Assembly (NCBI RefSeq): GCF_013459645.1
Contig: NZ_CP054862.1
Span: 186,001-250,000, forward strand
Length of the DNA stretch: 64,000 nt
Source: Martelella sp. NC20
GTDB taxonomy: Bacteria; Pseudomonadota; Alphaproteobacteria; Rhizobiales; Rhizobiaceae
Direction of reading: 5' to 3'
Shown here: positions 18,854 to 27,016 of the stretch, piece by piece
How positions within the stretch are numbered: the first letter of the stretch is position 1
Layout: the number at the start of each line of letters is the position of its first letter
The notes under the pieces: model-generated
Told to the model about the DNA's origin: nothing
Seen by the model: only the letters and a program-made list of their open reading frames with translations
Databases searched by the model: none
Made by a program: the position numbers and the translations under genes

Positions 18854-19529
18854 TGGCTCGAGGCCTCCCTTTCAATGTCGTCTTCCAGCGAGCGTATTAT
18901 CGTGGTGAATTCCGGGTCGAGATCGTCGCGGGGATAGTCGAGCGCGATGCCGTAGACTTGGCTGATGTTGGCGCACGGTCCCCGGCTCATCACGCCGGCG
19001 CGTTCGCCCAGAAGCACGGCCTCGCGGAGGTCGTGGGTGACGTATATGAAGGTGCGCCCGGTTTCCTTCCAGATGCGCGCAAGCTCCTTCTGCAGCACCC
19101 GGCGGGTCAGGGCGTCAAGGGCTGCGAAGGGCTCTCGTCCATCAGCACGATTTCGGGCCCGGCGGCGAGCGTTCTGGCGATCTGGACGCGTTGCTTCATG
19201 CCGCCGGAAAGCTCCGACGGCAGCTTCTTCTCATGCCCCTTGAGGCCGACCATGTCGATATATTCTGCGGCGATCGCGCGGCGGACCTTGCGGTCGCGAC
19301 CGGCCATTTTCGGGCCGCTGTTCGATTGGCTGAGCGTCGAGGACAATGTCGCCTTCGGCCCGATGAGAAGGAAAAACTCGCCCCGCCTTATGTCGAGGAT
19401 GATACCTTTGAGGATGGGATCGCTCCCGGCCGGTTGGCCGGGATAGATCATGGCGACATCGCGAAACGAGACCGCCGGTTGCGCCTCGCCGCCTGTCGGC
19501 GGGGCCACTGTTTCAGGAGCGGAGGCCAT
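18796..19529 (-). pseudogene. Broken taurine/nitrate-type ABC ATPase with internal deletion and inversion
   Basis: Starts as an SsuB/TauB-like ATPase and reads to GEFFLLIGP, where Walker A should follow. Instead about 45 bases read as unrelated residues, then the family resumes at [18 protein letters not shown] and continues to the signature [18 protein letters not shown] and LMDE. The missing Q-loop piece ([14 protein letters not shown]) is present on the opposite strand at 19318-19362, so that segment is inverted and the Walker A to Q-loop part is deleted. After LMDE two extra bases (about 19134-19137) shift the frame; the rest (KELARIWKETGRTFIYVTHD) follows in the other frame. It cannot encode a working ATPase. 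Confidence 0.8.
19312..19361 (+). other. Inverted segment of the ATPase gene bounded by GGGCC/GGCCC
   Basis: Read on the plus strand, bases 19318-19362 encode [15 protein letters not shown], the Q-loop neighbourhood of the otherwise minus-strand ATPase gene. The segment is bounded by GGGCC (19312-19316) and GGCCC (19357-19361), which pair as short inverted repeats. The inversion and the loss of the Walker A region presumably arose together through this microhomology. Confidence 0.7.
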
Positions 19530-19541
19530 CGGGTCGCTTTC

Positions 19542-19640
19542 TTACTGGGCGGAAAGCGTGACGCTGCCCGGAACGGCCTCTTCTAGGTAGTCCGGGTCGA
19601 CGGCGGAATCGAAGGTGATCGGCGTCTTCAGAACGCCCGA
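19542..19640 (-). pseudogene. C-terminal fragment of the matching ABC substrate-binding protein
   Basis: About 33 codons before the TAA at 19542-19544 read LKTPITFDSAVDPDYLEEA followed by a short tail (VTLSAQ), as at the end of taurine/nitrate-type binding proteins. It lies directly upstream of the ATPase remnant in the expected gene order. The rest of the gene is replaced by the ISAs1 remnant, which begins within a few bases of 19640. Confidence 0.6.
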
Positions 19641-20110
19641 GGCTCATGGCCGCATCGAGATCCGTCGCCACTTTGTCAGCCACGATGTCGGCTGGCTTGC
19701 CTCCGACCGGCGCTTTCCCGGCGAACCGCGTTTCCCCGCCCTTGCGGCCATCGCCATGGTCGAGGCTGAAGTCGAGCGCAACGGGGCAACATCGCTGTCA
19801 CGGCGATACTATCTCACCTCCGCAAGGCTCACGGCGGCTCCGTTCGCCCGCGCCGTTCGCGCCCATTGGGGCGTCGAGAACAGGCTCCACTGGGTCATGG
19901 ATGTCGTCTTCCATGACGACCTCATGCGGCTGCGAACCGAAAACGGACCCGCAAACATGGCCACTATCCGCCACGCACCCATCAATATAGTCAAACAAAT
20001 CAACGATAAGGCAAGCTGCAAGGTCAGACGAAAAACCCTCGGCTGGGACGACCAATACCTCTTCAACGCGATCACAAGTCAAAACATGTGACCTTCAAGC
20101 GATTGCCCTG
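19641..20110 (+). mobile_element. ISAs1-family insertion sequence remnant (3' part)
   Basis: The frame ending at 20091 encodes about 150 C-terminal residues of an ISAs1 transposase: AHGRIEIRRHFVSHDVGWL, RRYYLTSARLTAAPFARAV, HWGVENRLHWVMDVVFHDD and MRLRTENGPANMATIRH. The conserved acidic residue of the ENRLHW motif is present but the N-terminal half of the enzyme is missing. The sequence after the stop ends ...GCGATTGCCCTG at 20110, which fits the terminal inverted repeat of this family, so the right end seems complete and the left end lost. It marks the left edge of the AtuA/DUF4387 island. Confidence 0.8.
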
Positions 20111-20285
20111 CAGCAAGCTCACCCCTCTTGACCGCGGGCTTCGCGCATAAAGGGGCAGGTTTCGATTTCCAATTTTCGCAAGCGTGACGTCGGTCACAGA
20201 GGTAACGTGGTGAAGCGTTCATGAGCGCCCGATACTCATTCACTGCATCTTATCAATCACTATTCGAGAAGTGATCGATAAACAG

Positions 20286-20597
20286 CTATGGAGCAACAAC
20301 AATATCCAGCAACCGCACAAATGTCTGCCCACTGTGCATGTCCCGCTCCAGCACGCCACCTTGCGAATGATCGCGTGGAAATGAGAACTTTATGGTGTTG
20401 AGGCGGGGAATTTCGAACCTCTTCAACATCTTGGGATCGACCCCCAGCCGTTCAGCGATGAAGGAAGCGGACAATTCTGGCTTGTCTTTATAGCAGTTGA
20501 ATTCCTTCTCGCTTTCGAAAAACATATCGACCGTTACCCAGAATGGCCCGGCATTCTTTGAACGCACATATTTTGTGATGTCTTTCAAAGTAGTCAT
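20286..20597 (-). CDS. DUF4387 domain protein
   Basis: Small protein of 103 residues filling a single DUF4387 domain. The family opening is clear (VRSKNAGPFWVTVDMFF), as are a central helix and the end (GQTFVRLLDIVV). No enzymatic residues are known for the family. It overlaps the end of the AtuA-family gene by four bases, and such pairs are usually found together, which suggests the two proteins form one complex or act on one substrate. It is the last gene of the leftward transporter operon. Confidence 0.85.
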   Translation of the reverse strand: MTTLKDITKYVRSKNAGPFWVTVDMFFESEKEFNCYKDKPELSASFIAERLGVDPKMLKRFEIPRLNTIKFSFPRDHSQGGVLERDMHSGQTFVRLLDIVVAP

Positions 20598-21976
20598 GCC
20601 GCGTTCTCCCGCGCATCGAAATGATATTTTACGCGTACCAACTCACCGGGTTCCGATACCTCCACTACATGATTGAGCAAAAATTCATAAACTTGGCCGA
20701 TCTGAATTTCTGCCGGCGAAAAGGGGAACCCATAACTGGGCAAAGGAATGCCGCGTTTGATGGGGAAATGAAAAAAGGTAGAGTTGCACGCCTTAGTCAT
20801 GCGCGTCGCAATATCCTGGGTGGGCGCGGTGACAACCAGCATCAGCAACACCTCTCGAGGCACGAAACCATCCGGTGGGGCATCGCCGGAAACTGCATTC
20901 CAGCCGTAAGGGCGAAGCGAGATAGTCCAGTCGTTTTGCCCAGGAAAGGTTTCGGTGATGATCAATGAGAGGCGCTCATGCATACGCTCCATGAAAACTT
21001 CAAGGGAACCCAATACTGTTGGGTCCTGTATTCCGACTATCATCATGGTCTGATAGGGCCCAACCCCCGCCCCCTCCAGCTTCATGGTATAAGGCTTTTC
21101 AACAAATTCGGACCCGCGCACCCGCACCGTTCTGCCGTCCAGCTTTTCATATACTGCCGCCTCGACCTCAAGAACGCCCCCCGGCTCTACCAACCGGTGC
21201 GGGTCGCTGTTTTCATACAGCATATGCGCAGACACCGAATAGACCGTGCAGACATTATCGGGGTTGAGCGGACACACATCGAAATGGTCTTTGCCAATGG
21301 TAATCAGCACGCCGCCTTCCCGGGGGTTCTCGGTGCAAAGGCCACCACATTCGGCAATCTTCGCCGCATGCCAGGCCTGCGGCTTGCCCGCACCCAGCAT
21401 CAACGGCACCGCGGCAAGAATTGCAGTGTCGGTAGTCCGCCCGCCAAGAACGATGTCGGCACCATTTTGTACCGCCTCGATATAGGGCTCGGGGCCCAAT
21501 AGCGCCACGATATGCTCGCACTGCTCAACAACACCCGCTTCGAGATCCTTTGAAGGGGCCAGCGCCGAAATTTTCCCATCCGATAGCTTTTGCAAAACCG
21601 TCTTTTTGCTCTGTTCGCTATAGATAAGCGCCACCTTCGGCGAAACTTTCAGTTCAGCCGCGATCTCCATGACGATCGCATGGGTCCAGTCAACGCCGGC
21701 ATCAGTGCCCGCCGTGCCGCAGGTACCCACCAATATCGGTTTGCCTGCCGGCAAGGCAACCCGTATCATTGCCGCCAGATCGCGCTTGATCGCATCGCGG
21801 CTCATTTTGGAAATGCCGGTCGCAAGACATGACGGTCCGCTATCGGTGGAGCCGGCATCCACGGCAATCGCCTCGGCACCTTGATCGAGGCCCCATTGCA
21901 CCTGCGCCAAGGAAATACCTCCGCCCAAGACCCCAGCGGGAACAACCACGCCAACCGGTTTGAAATCATCGCTCAT
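20594..21976 (-). CDS. AtuA-family (DUF1446) protein
   Basis: Protein of 460 residues of the acyclic terpene utilisation AtuA family. Visible features are the N-terminal glycine-rich VVVPAGVLGGGISLAQV, the AVDAGSTDSGPSCLATG segment, ILVGTCGTAGTDAGVDWT and VLGGRTTDTAILAAVPL. AtuA itself is needed for growth of Pseudomonas on citronellol and geraniol, but the reaction of the family is not established. Here it is coupled by a four-base overlap to the transporter ATPase gene upstream and to the DUF4387 gene downstream, so it probably handles the imported compound. Nothing else from the terpene pathway is present, so a terpene substrate should not be assumed. Confidence 0.88.
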   Translation of the reverse strand: MSDDFKPVGVVVPAGVLGGGISLAQVQWGLDQGAEAIAVDAGSTDSGPSCLATGISKMSRDAIKRDLAAMIRVALPAGKPILVGTCGTAGTDAGVDWTHAIVMEIAAELKVSPKVALIYSEQSKKTVLQKLSDGKISALAPSKDLEAGVVEQCEHIVALLGPEPYIEAVQNGADIVLGGRTTDTAILAAVPLMLGAGKPQAWHAAKIAECGGLCTENPREGGVLITIGKDHFDVCPLNPDNVCTVYSVSAHMLYENSDPHRLVEPGGVLEVEAAVYEKLDGRTVRVRGSEFVEKPYTMKLEGAGVGPYQTMMIVGIQDPTVLGSLEVFMERMHERLSLIITETFPGQNDWTISLRPYGWNAVSGDAPPDGFVPREVLLMLVVTAPTQDIATRMTKACNSTFFHFPIKRGIPLPSYGFPFSPAEIQIGQVYEFLLNHVVEVSEPGELVRVKYHFDARENAA

Positions 21977-23112
21977 TGCGCAGCTACTCCCTGTCCACCC
22001 ATCAGATCGGCTTCCACATTTTCAAGCCCATCGAACCAGTCATCGACGGGAAACAATCGCACCGCCTCCCTGGGCATTTTCAAAAATCCCGAAGAAAGTT
22101 CTTTTACACTGCCGGTGGTCTCCACCCGCAACTTCGCGCCATCCATTTCCGCAACCACCAGCGAGTGCGAACCCAGATAGCTGGCGCTCAACACCTTGCA
22201 CGGGAGCACGTTTTCACCGGTAGCATCTTTCTGCATGGCCACTACTTCCGGACGTATGCTCACAACAACGTCGCCTTCGGGCAAATTGCCCGCCGCTTCG
22301 GCATCGACCCGAATTTCCGATGTTTCGCCGAACTGAACCACACGGCCCGCGCCCTTTTTTCGCAGCCTGCCGCGCAACAGATTGCTCGCCCCGACGAAAT
22401 CGGCAACGAACGGGTCTGCCGGTGATTTATAAACCTCATTCGGGGTGCCGATCTGGGCAATCTTACCCCTGTTCATCACAATAATACGGTCGCTCAATGA
22501 AAGCGCTTCGGCCTGATCATGGGTCACAAACACCATTGTCACGCCGGTTCTGCGCTGCAAATCGCCCAGCCACAGCCGCGCCTTTTCGCGCAGCTTGGCG
22601 TCGAGATTGGACAAGGGCTCGTCGAGTAGCAACACATCGGGCCGATAAACCAGCGTTCGCGCAAGCGCGACGCGCTGTTGCTGCCCGCCTGACAATTCAG
22701 CCGGGTACCGCTCGGCATAAGCATCCATATCCACCATGGTCAGCGCCTCGTGAATCCGCTCGCGCGCGGTCGCCCCGCGCACCTTGCGCACCTCCAACGC
22801 GAAGTCCAGGTTTTCAAATACATTCATATGAGGCCACAGAGCATATGACTGAAACATCAGACCCAGATTACGGAACTGGGCATCGATAAACAGGTTCTTG
22901 TCGGAATTGAACACTTCCCGCTCGCCAATGGTGATTGTACCAAGCGTTGGCCGGTCAAGGCCCGCCAAGGCGCTCAGCGTCGTCGATTTTCCGCAACCGG
23001 ACGGCCCCAAAAGGGTGAGAAACTCACCACTTTGAACATCAAAGGAAACATCGTCGAGCGCGACGAACGCCCCATATCTGCGGCACAAATTACGAACTTT
23101 TACATCAGTCAT
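21973..23112 (-). CDS. ABC transporter ATPase (FbpC/PotA-like)
   Basis: ATPase of 379 residues. Walker A GPSGCGKST lies at 36-44, then the Q-loop (LMFQSYALWP), the signature LSGGQQQRVALARTL, Walker B (VLLLDEPLSNLD), the H-loop (VTHDQ) and a C-terminal TOBE-type regulatory domain (VVSIRPEVVAM). This architecture is shared by iron(III), polyamine and 2-aminoethylphosphonate importers. It overlaps the permease gene by eight bases and the AtuA gene by four, inside the leftward island operon. Confidence 0.94.
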   Translation of the reverse strand: MTDVKVRNLCRRYGAFVALDDVSFDVQSGEFLTLLGPSGCGKSTTLSALAGLDRPTLGTITIGEREVFNSDKNLFIDAQFRNLGLMFQSYALWPHMNVFENLDFALEVRKVRGATARERIHEALTMVDMDAYAERYPAELSGGQQQRVALARTLVYRPDVLLLDEPLSNLDAKLREKARLWLGDLQRRTGVTMVFVTHDQAEALSLSDRIIVMNRGKIAQIGTPNEVYKSPADPFVADFVGASNLLRGRLRKKGAGRVVQFGETSEIRVDAEAAGNLPEGDVVVSIRPEVVAMQKDATGENVLPCKVLSASYLGSHSLVVAEMDGAKLRVETTGSVKELSSGFLKMPREAVRLFPVDDWFDGLENVEADLMGGQGVAAQ

Positions 23113-24838
23113 GAAGCTTTACTCCGAACAAGCGTGAAGCGACCGTGATCAACGCTCCGGTGAGAAGAATTTGAAGCACTGCCAGCGCCGCAACGGGGCC
23201 GGTCTGCCCCTGAATCCACAAGCTGAGCATTGTGGTGCCGATAACTTCGCTGCCAGGCGACATGAGGAACACAGCCGCCGAATATTCCTTGACAATCAGG
23301 ATCATCAACAAAACGAAACACGACAAAAGCGCCTGCTTTTGCAGAGGCAGAACAATGCGCGCCATCGTTCGTGTCCACCCCGCGCCTGCAGCCTTTGCCG
23401 CCCGGTCGAAATCCGTGGTGATCTGAAACAGGGCTGGCAGCACAATGCCATAACCCGCACTCATGAACCGGATCAGATAGGCGAGCAGCAATAACCAGAT
23501 AGTATTGCGCATCCAGCTCAGCATCGGCACATAAACCGATGCATAAAACACCCCGAGTCCCACAATCAAACCGGGCAGGACTCTGGGCATCTGGGCCAAT
23601 CCGTCGACGAACCGCCGCAGCGGGAAGTTTGATCGCTGCGCCACCAGCGCCACAGCCGCGATCAGAGCCGTGCCTAATCCGGCGCCGACCAAGGCCAGAA
23701 TAATCGTGTTGATGATCGATCTTTTGTAAACCTCGACAGTGAGAATATCAGCGTAGTTCTGCAATGTGACCACGTCGAAGAACGGCACATAAGGCGAAAG
23801 CAAGAAGGCGAACGACCGCAAAAATACAGCGCCGAGCAAAAACAGGATGGCAAAAATAACGTAGGTCCACACCAGCCCAAATGCAGGCCATTTCCACACA
23901 CCTAGCTCCAAGGGCTTGGCACCGCCAACGCGCGATCCTATGCTGACGAACCGGTATTCCCGCTGTAAAACGAGCCGCTGCAGACCGAACAGGATCGCCA
24001 CCAGACCGATCATCGACACAGCAAGGGCGGACACCAGCCCGTATTCGGGAATGCCAGAGGTTTCAAACGCCTTTTCATAAATCAGCGTGGTCATCAGCTT
24101 AATGTTCGCAGGCCCGCCAATGATCAGCGGTATCGAAAGCGTTTCAAGCGCATGCACCACATTCATGATCAGCGCAAAGACCAGTGCGGGGCGCATCAGG
24201 GGCAACGTCACCTTGGTCAAAATACGCCAAGGCTTGGCACCAGCCATACGCGCGGCGGCATCATGATTTGGATCCTGCTGGCGCGCCGCCACAATGCAGT
24301 ACAGAGTCGTAACCGGTGCACTGGCTATAGCTGTGATCACCGCCATGCCGACAACCGTATATAAATCCCACACCGGAAGCCCAAGGAAGTCGCGGACGAA
24401 GATCGTCACAATTCCCGAGGGACCATACGAAAGGATCGCGCCAAACCCGATAACCTGCGGCGACAAAAACAGCGGCCAAAGCAAGATCGCCGTAAGCGGT
24501 GCTTTGCCTGGCAAATCCGTGCGCCCCAGCAAAATAGCAAAGCACGTGCCCAAAAGCATGGACAACACGACGACAATCACGGTGAAAACAAGGGTCGTCC
24601 CATAGGTTCTGACAACCTCGGGGTCAGTGAAAATTCTCGACAGATTGGTGAGTGTGAAGACGGCATCAGGATAATAAAGCGGCTTATCCAGAAAAAGCTG
24701 AACAAATGCAGGTGCCATTGCGACCCCAATAAGAACAAATGCCAGCACGGCAATCGTTGCTTGAAGCCATGCGCCTGTCCCATTGAGAATGCCGCCGCTC
24801 GGCACAGCAGACATCATGTCTTCGGTTGAATTTGACAC
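23105..24838 (-). CDS. Two-domain ABC transporter permease (FbpB/ThiP-like)
   Basis: Fused permease of about 577 residues with two sets of roughly six membrane segments and two EAA loops (AARMAGAKPWRILTKVTLP and AAKAAGAGWTRTMARIVLP). Fusion of both permease domains in one chain is typical for iron(III), thiamine and phosphonate-type importers. A GTG at 24838 after GGGAGGG is taken as start; GTG 24850 and ATG 24817 are alternatives. It lies 57 bases after the GntR gene and overlaps the ATPase gene, so all are probably on one transcript. Confidence 0.92.
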   Translation of the reverse strand: MSNSTEDMMSAVPSGGILNGTGAWLQATIAVLAFVLIGVAMAPAFVQLFLDKPLYYPDAVFTLTNLSRIFTDPEVVRTYGTTLVFTVIVVVLSMLLGTCFAILLGRTDLPGKAPLTAILLWPLFLSPQVIGFGAILSYGPSGIVTIFVRDFLGLPVWDLYTVVGMAVITAIASAPVTTLYCIVAARQQDPNHDAAARMAGAKPWRILTKVTLPLMRPALVFALIMNVVHALETLSIPLIIGGPANIKLMTTLIYEKAFETSGIPEYGLVSALAVSMIGLVAILFGLQRLVLQREYRFVSIGSRVGGAKPLELGVWKWPAFGLVWTYVIFAILFLLGAVFLRSFAFLLSPYVPFFDVVTLQNYADILTVEVYKRSIINTIILALVGAGLGTALIAAVALVAQRSNFPLRRFVDGLAQMPRVLPGLIVGLGVFYASVYVPMLSWMRNTIWLLLLAYLIRFMSAGYGIVLPALFQITTDFDRAAKAAGAGWTRTMARIVLPLQKQALLSCFVLLMILIVKEYSAAVFLMSPGSEVIGTTMLSLWIQGQTGPVAALAVLQILLTGALITVASRLFGVKLHD

Positions 24839-24895
24839 ATTCCCTCCCACCGCCTGCGCGGAATTCTTGCAAGCCCCCGAGGCTGCGGTTCCTGG

Positions 24896-25555
24896 TTATC
24901 CCTTGTTGCCGCTGGTTTCCTGCAGCAGCTCTTTGCAAGCATTGCCGATATGGCGCAGCATCAGCAGCTCGGCGAGCTCGCCGTCCCGCTGTGCTAGAGC
25001 CTCCACCACACCCGCATGTTCTTTCGAGGCGACCGCCAGACGCTCAGGCGACCGACCAAATCGAGTATGCGCCACCCGCAGGAACTGCCAAATCTCTCGG
25101 CCGAGAAGCTTCTGCAATCCCGCGTTGTTTGAAATTCGAGCAATTTCTGTGTGAATATCGCGAATAGCTGGCAACAGGCGGGCGTCATTCGACCCGAATT
25201 CCCGCACGCGAATTTCACCCTCGTCTACATAGCTGCGCAGAACCGCAATCTCCTCATCTGTGATCCGCTCCGCCGCACGCCTGGCCGCCAACCCCTCAAG
25301 CACACCACGAATCTCATAAAGCTCCACCAACTCGGGAACGCCCAGTACAGCAACGCGCATACCCGAATAAGGCACCCGCTCGATCAGATCACGCTCCTCA
25401 AGACGCAACAGTGCCTCCCGGAGAGGCGCCCGGTTCACTCCGAGGTCTCTTGCCATCGCTGCTTCGGTTAGCTTCGCGCCCGGCTCCAGCTCACCGCTCA
25501 AGATGGAAAGACCGATTTGCTCGAAAAGCTTTTGGGAACTGGCACTCTGGTGCAT
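24896..25555 (-). CDS. GntR-family regulator with FCD domain
   Basis: Transcription factor of 219 residues. The N-terminal winged helix-turn-helix reads TEAAMARDLGVNRAPLREAL followed by LEERDLIERVPYSGMRV. The C-terminal FCD helical domain binds an organic acid ligand, often with a metal held by histidines; DIHTEIARIS and LMLRHIGNA supply candidates. It heads the leftward transporter/AtuA operon and diverges from the binding-protein gene. Two identical TTGTCGACAA palindromes lie in the intergenic region, so it probably represses both directions and itself. Confidence 0.92.
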   Translation of the reverse strand: MHQSASSQKLFEQIGLSILSGELEPGAKLTEAAMARDLGVNRAPLREALLRLEERDLIERVPYSGMRVAVLGVPELVELYEIRGVLEGLAARRAAERITDEEIAVLRSYVDEGEIRVREFGSNDARLLPAIRDIHTEIARISNNAGLQKLLGREIWQFLRVAHTRFGRSPERLAVASKEHAGVVEALAQRDGELAELLMLRHIGNACKELLQETSGNKG

Positions 25556-25573
25556 GTCGACTCTTTCTCATTT

Positions 25574-25583
25574 TTGTCGACAA
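25574..25583. promoter_or_regulatory. GntR operator 1 (TTGTCGACAA)
   Basis: Perfect 10-base palindrome 18 bases upstream of the GntR start. The T/A-rich flanks (TTTTTGTCGACAATTT) extend the symmetry. It has the form and length of FCD-subfamily operators and would cover the leftward ribosome-binding or promoter region. Confidence 0.65.
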
Positions 25584-25667
25584 TTTCCTATACGCTTCCT
25601 GAGTACTCGTCAATACTCCGCGACAATTTGGGCTCTGAAGTGTCCATTGCATTGACAGCGGTCTATT

Positions 25668-25677
25668 TTGTCGACAA
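25668..25677. promoter_or_regulatory. GntR operator 2 (TTGTCGACAA)
   Basis: Exact copy of the palindrome at 25574-25583, 94 bases away (nine helical turns) and about 190 bases upstream of the divergent binding-protein gene. A half-site (GCGACAATTTG) lies between them near 25620. Two identical copies in one divergent region strongly suggest a real operator pair. Confidence 0.65.
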
Positions 25678-25864
25678 TATCTGCCGAATGTCCGAAAGTG
25701 GACATTACCCTCACCAAGTGAAAGCAACCTTGGCTTAGGGCAATTTTGCGCCCCTACAACGGGCCCAATGGAGCAAACGCTGCATTCTAAAAACCGCAAA
25801 CGGTCGCGTGCGCTATCGCCCGGTGAATAGGATTTATCGGGGTCAATAATGGAGGAGAACGTAC

Positions 25865-26950
25865 ATGTTTATCACTAAGCTACTGACCGCGGGCATTATG
25901 GTCGCCGCAGCGGCAACATCCGTGCAGGCACAGGAATTTCAGATCCCGGATTCCTATCCATCTGATTACGCCCAGGTTCTAGAAGGGGCCAAATCGGAGG
26001 ACCGATTGCTGGTTTATTCCAACGTCTCCGCTGGCAACTGGCAACCCTTTATCGATCTGGCCAAACAGAAGTTTCCCTGGATGACCATTGAGACAACCGA
26101 CGACAACTCGCTGTGGGAAAAGTATTTCGCGGAGAGCGGTTCCAATGTGCGCACCGCCGATCTCATCGTCAACACTTCACCTGAACGCTGGGTCGATGGG
26201 GTCGAGCGCAGTGCGTTCCTTGACTATAAGTCACCTGAAATTCCCAATCTGCCTGAATGGAGCATCACAACCGGGCCCGGCGTCTACGCGGCGTCGGCAG
26301 ATCCGTTCATTCTAGCCTACAACAAGCGTGCCTTTGCCGAGCCGCCAAAGTCGATTGCTGATGTTATCGCCGTTTATAAGGATAATCCCAGCATGCAAGG
26401 CAAGGTCAGCACATACACTCCGGAGCGTTCCATCGGCATGTCACTGTGGAAAAGCTGGAGTGAGAGCCAGGATGGTTCTAAACAGCTCATTGAGCAGCTG
26501 GGGCCCTATATGACCCCTGACACCAGCGCGGGTACAATGCGTGAAAAAGTGATGACCGGAGAATACTCCGCCGCCATCTTCACCTCCGGCGCCGGCATCC
26601 GGCAATATGAGCAACCAGCCGTTAAAGCTGTTGCGGGTTGGGTATTTGCGGCCGATGGCACGCCAGTGTTACAACGCAGTGTTGCCATCACCTCGGCAGC
26701 CTCCAGCGTCAATTCCGCCAAGCTTTTCCTTGATTTGCTTTTGTCGCGTGAAGGACAGATTGCCTTCGCGAATGGTGGTCAAACGCCATATCGCGCCGAC
26801 ATCGAGCCAGATGACGTGCCCTATGCCAGCCTCAGCCGCATCATCCAGGAAATCGGTGAAGACAATATCGTGTTCATCACCCCAAAGGCTGATCTGGAAG
26901 ATGGTTCCGAAGAGTTCTTGACTTTCTGGAACGAAGCTCTGGGACGCTAA
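25865..26950 (+). CDS. ABC transporter substrate-binding protein (iron(III)/phosphonate type)
   Basis: Periplasmic binding protein of 361 residues. The signal peptide runs to SVQAQ-E near residue 22. The mature start (YPSDYAQVLEGAKSEDRLLVYSN) is typical of the family that serves FbpB-type fused permeases. Internal features include TADLIVNTSPERWVDG and LFLDLLLSREGQIAFANGG. A GGAGGAGAA ribosome site lies seven bases before the ATG. It diverges from the regulator/permease operon that it serves, a split layout that allows separate control of the binding protein. I see no iron-binding tyrosine pair that would settle the ligand, and an organic acid or phosphonate is as likely. Confidence 0.92.
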   Translation: MFITKLLTAGIMVAAAATSVQAQEFQIPDSYPSDYAQVLEGAKSEDRLLVYSNVSAGNWQPFIDLAKQKFPWMTIETTDDNSLWEKYFAESGSNVRTADLIVNTSPERWVDGVERSAFLDYKSPEIPNLPEWSITTGPGVYAASADPFILAYNKRAFAEPPKSIADVIAVYKDNPSMQGKVSTYTPERSIGMSLWKSWSESQDGSKQLIEQLGPYMTPDTSAGTMREKVMTGEYSAAIFTSGAGIRQYEQPAVKAVAGWVFAADGTPVLQRSVAITSAASSVNSAKLFLDLLLSREGQIAFANGGQTPYRADIEPDDVPYASLSRIIQEIGEDNIVFITPKADLEDGSEEFLTFWNEALGR

Positions 26951-26962
26951 CCTTAAAGCCTG

Positions 26963-26988
26963 ATGGATCGGGGCCGTCCCCGGTCCAT
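26963..26988 (+). terminator. Stem-loop after the binding-protein gene
   Basis: ATGGATCGGGG (26963-26973) pairs with CCCCGGTCCAT (26978-26988) as an 11-base stem with one G-T pair and a CCGT loop, 13 bases after the stop of the binding-protein gene. The following TTAAACATTCGTTTTA is only weakly T-rich. It may end or attenuate the transcript before the hydrolase gene. Confidence 0.55.
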
Positions 26989-27016
26989 TAAACATTCGTT
27001 TTACGGGGCCAGTTCA

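Noticed and set aside
20286..21976. Reading the AtuA/DUF4387 pair as proof of terpene degradation
   Set aside because: None of the other citronellol/geraniol pathway genes is present, and the family occurs in many non-terpene contexts, so the substrate is left open.
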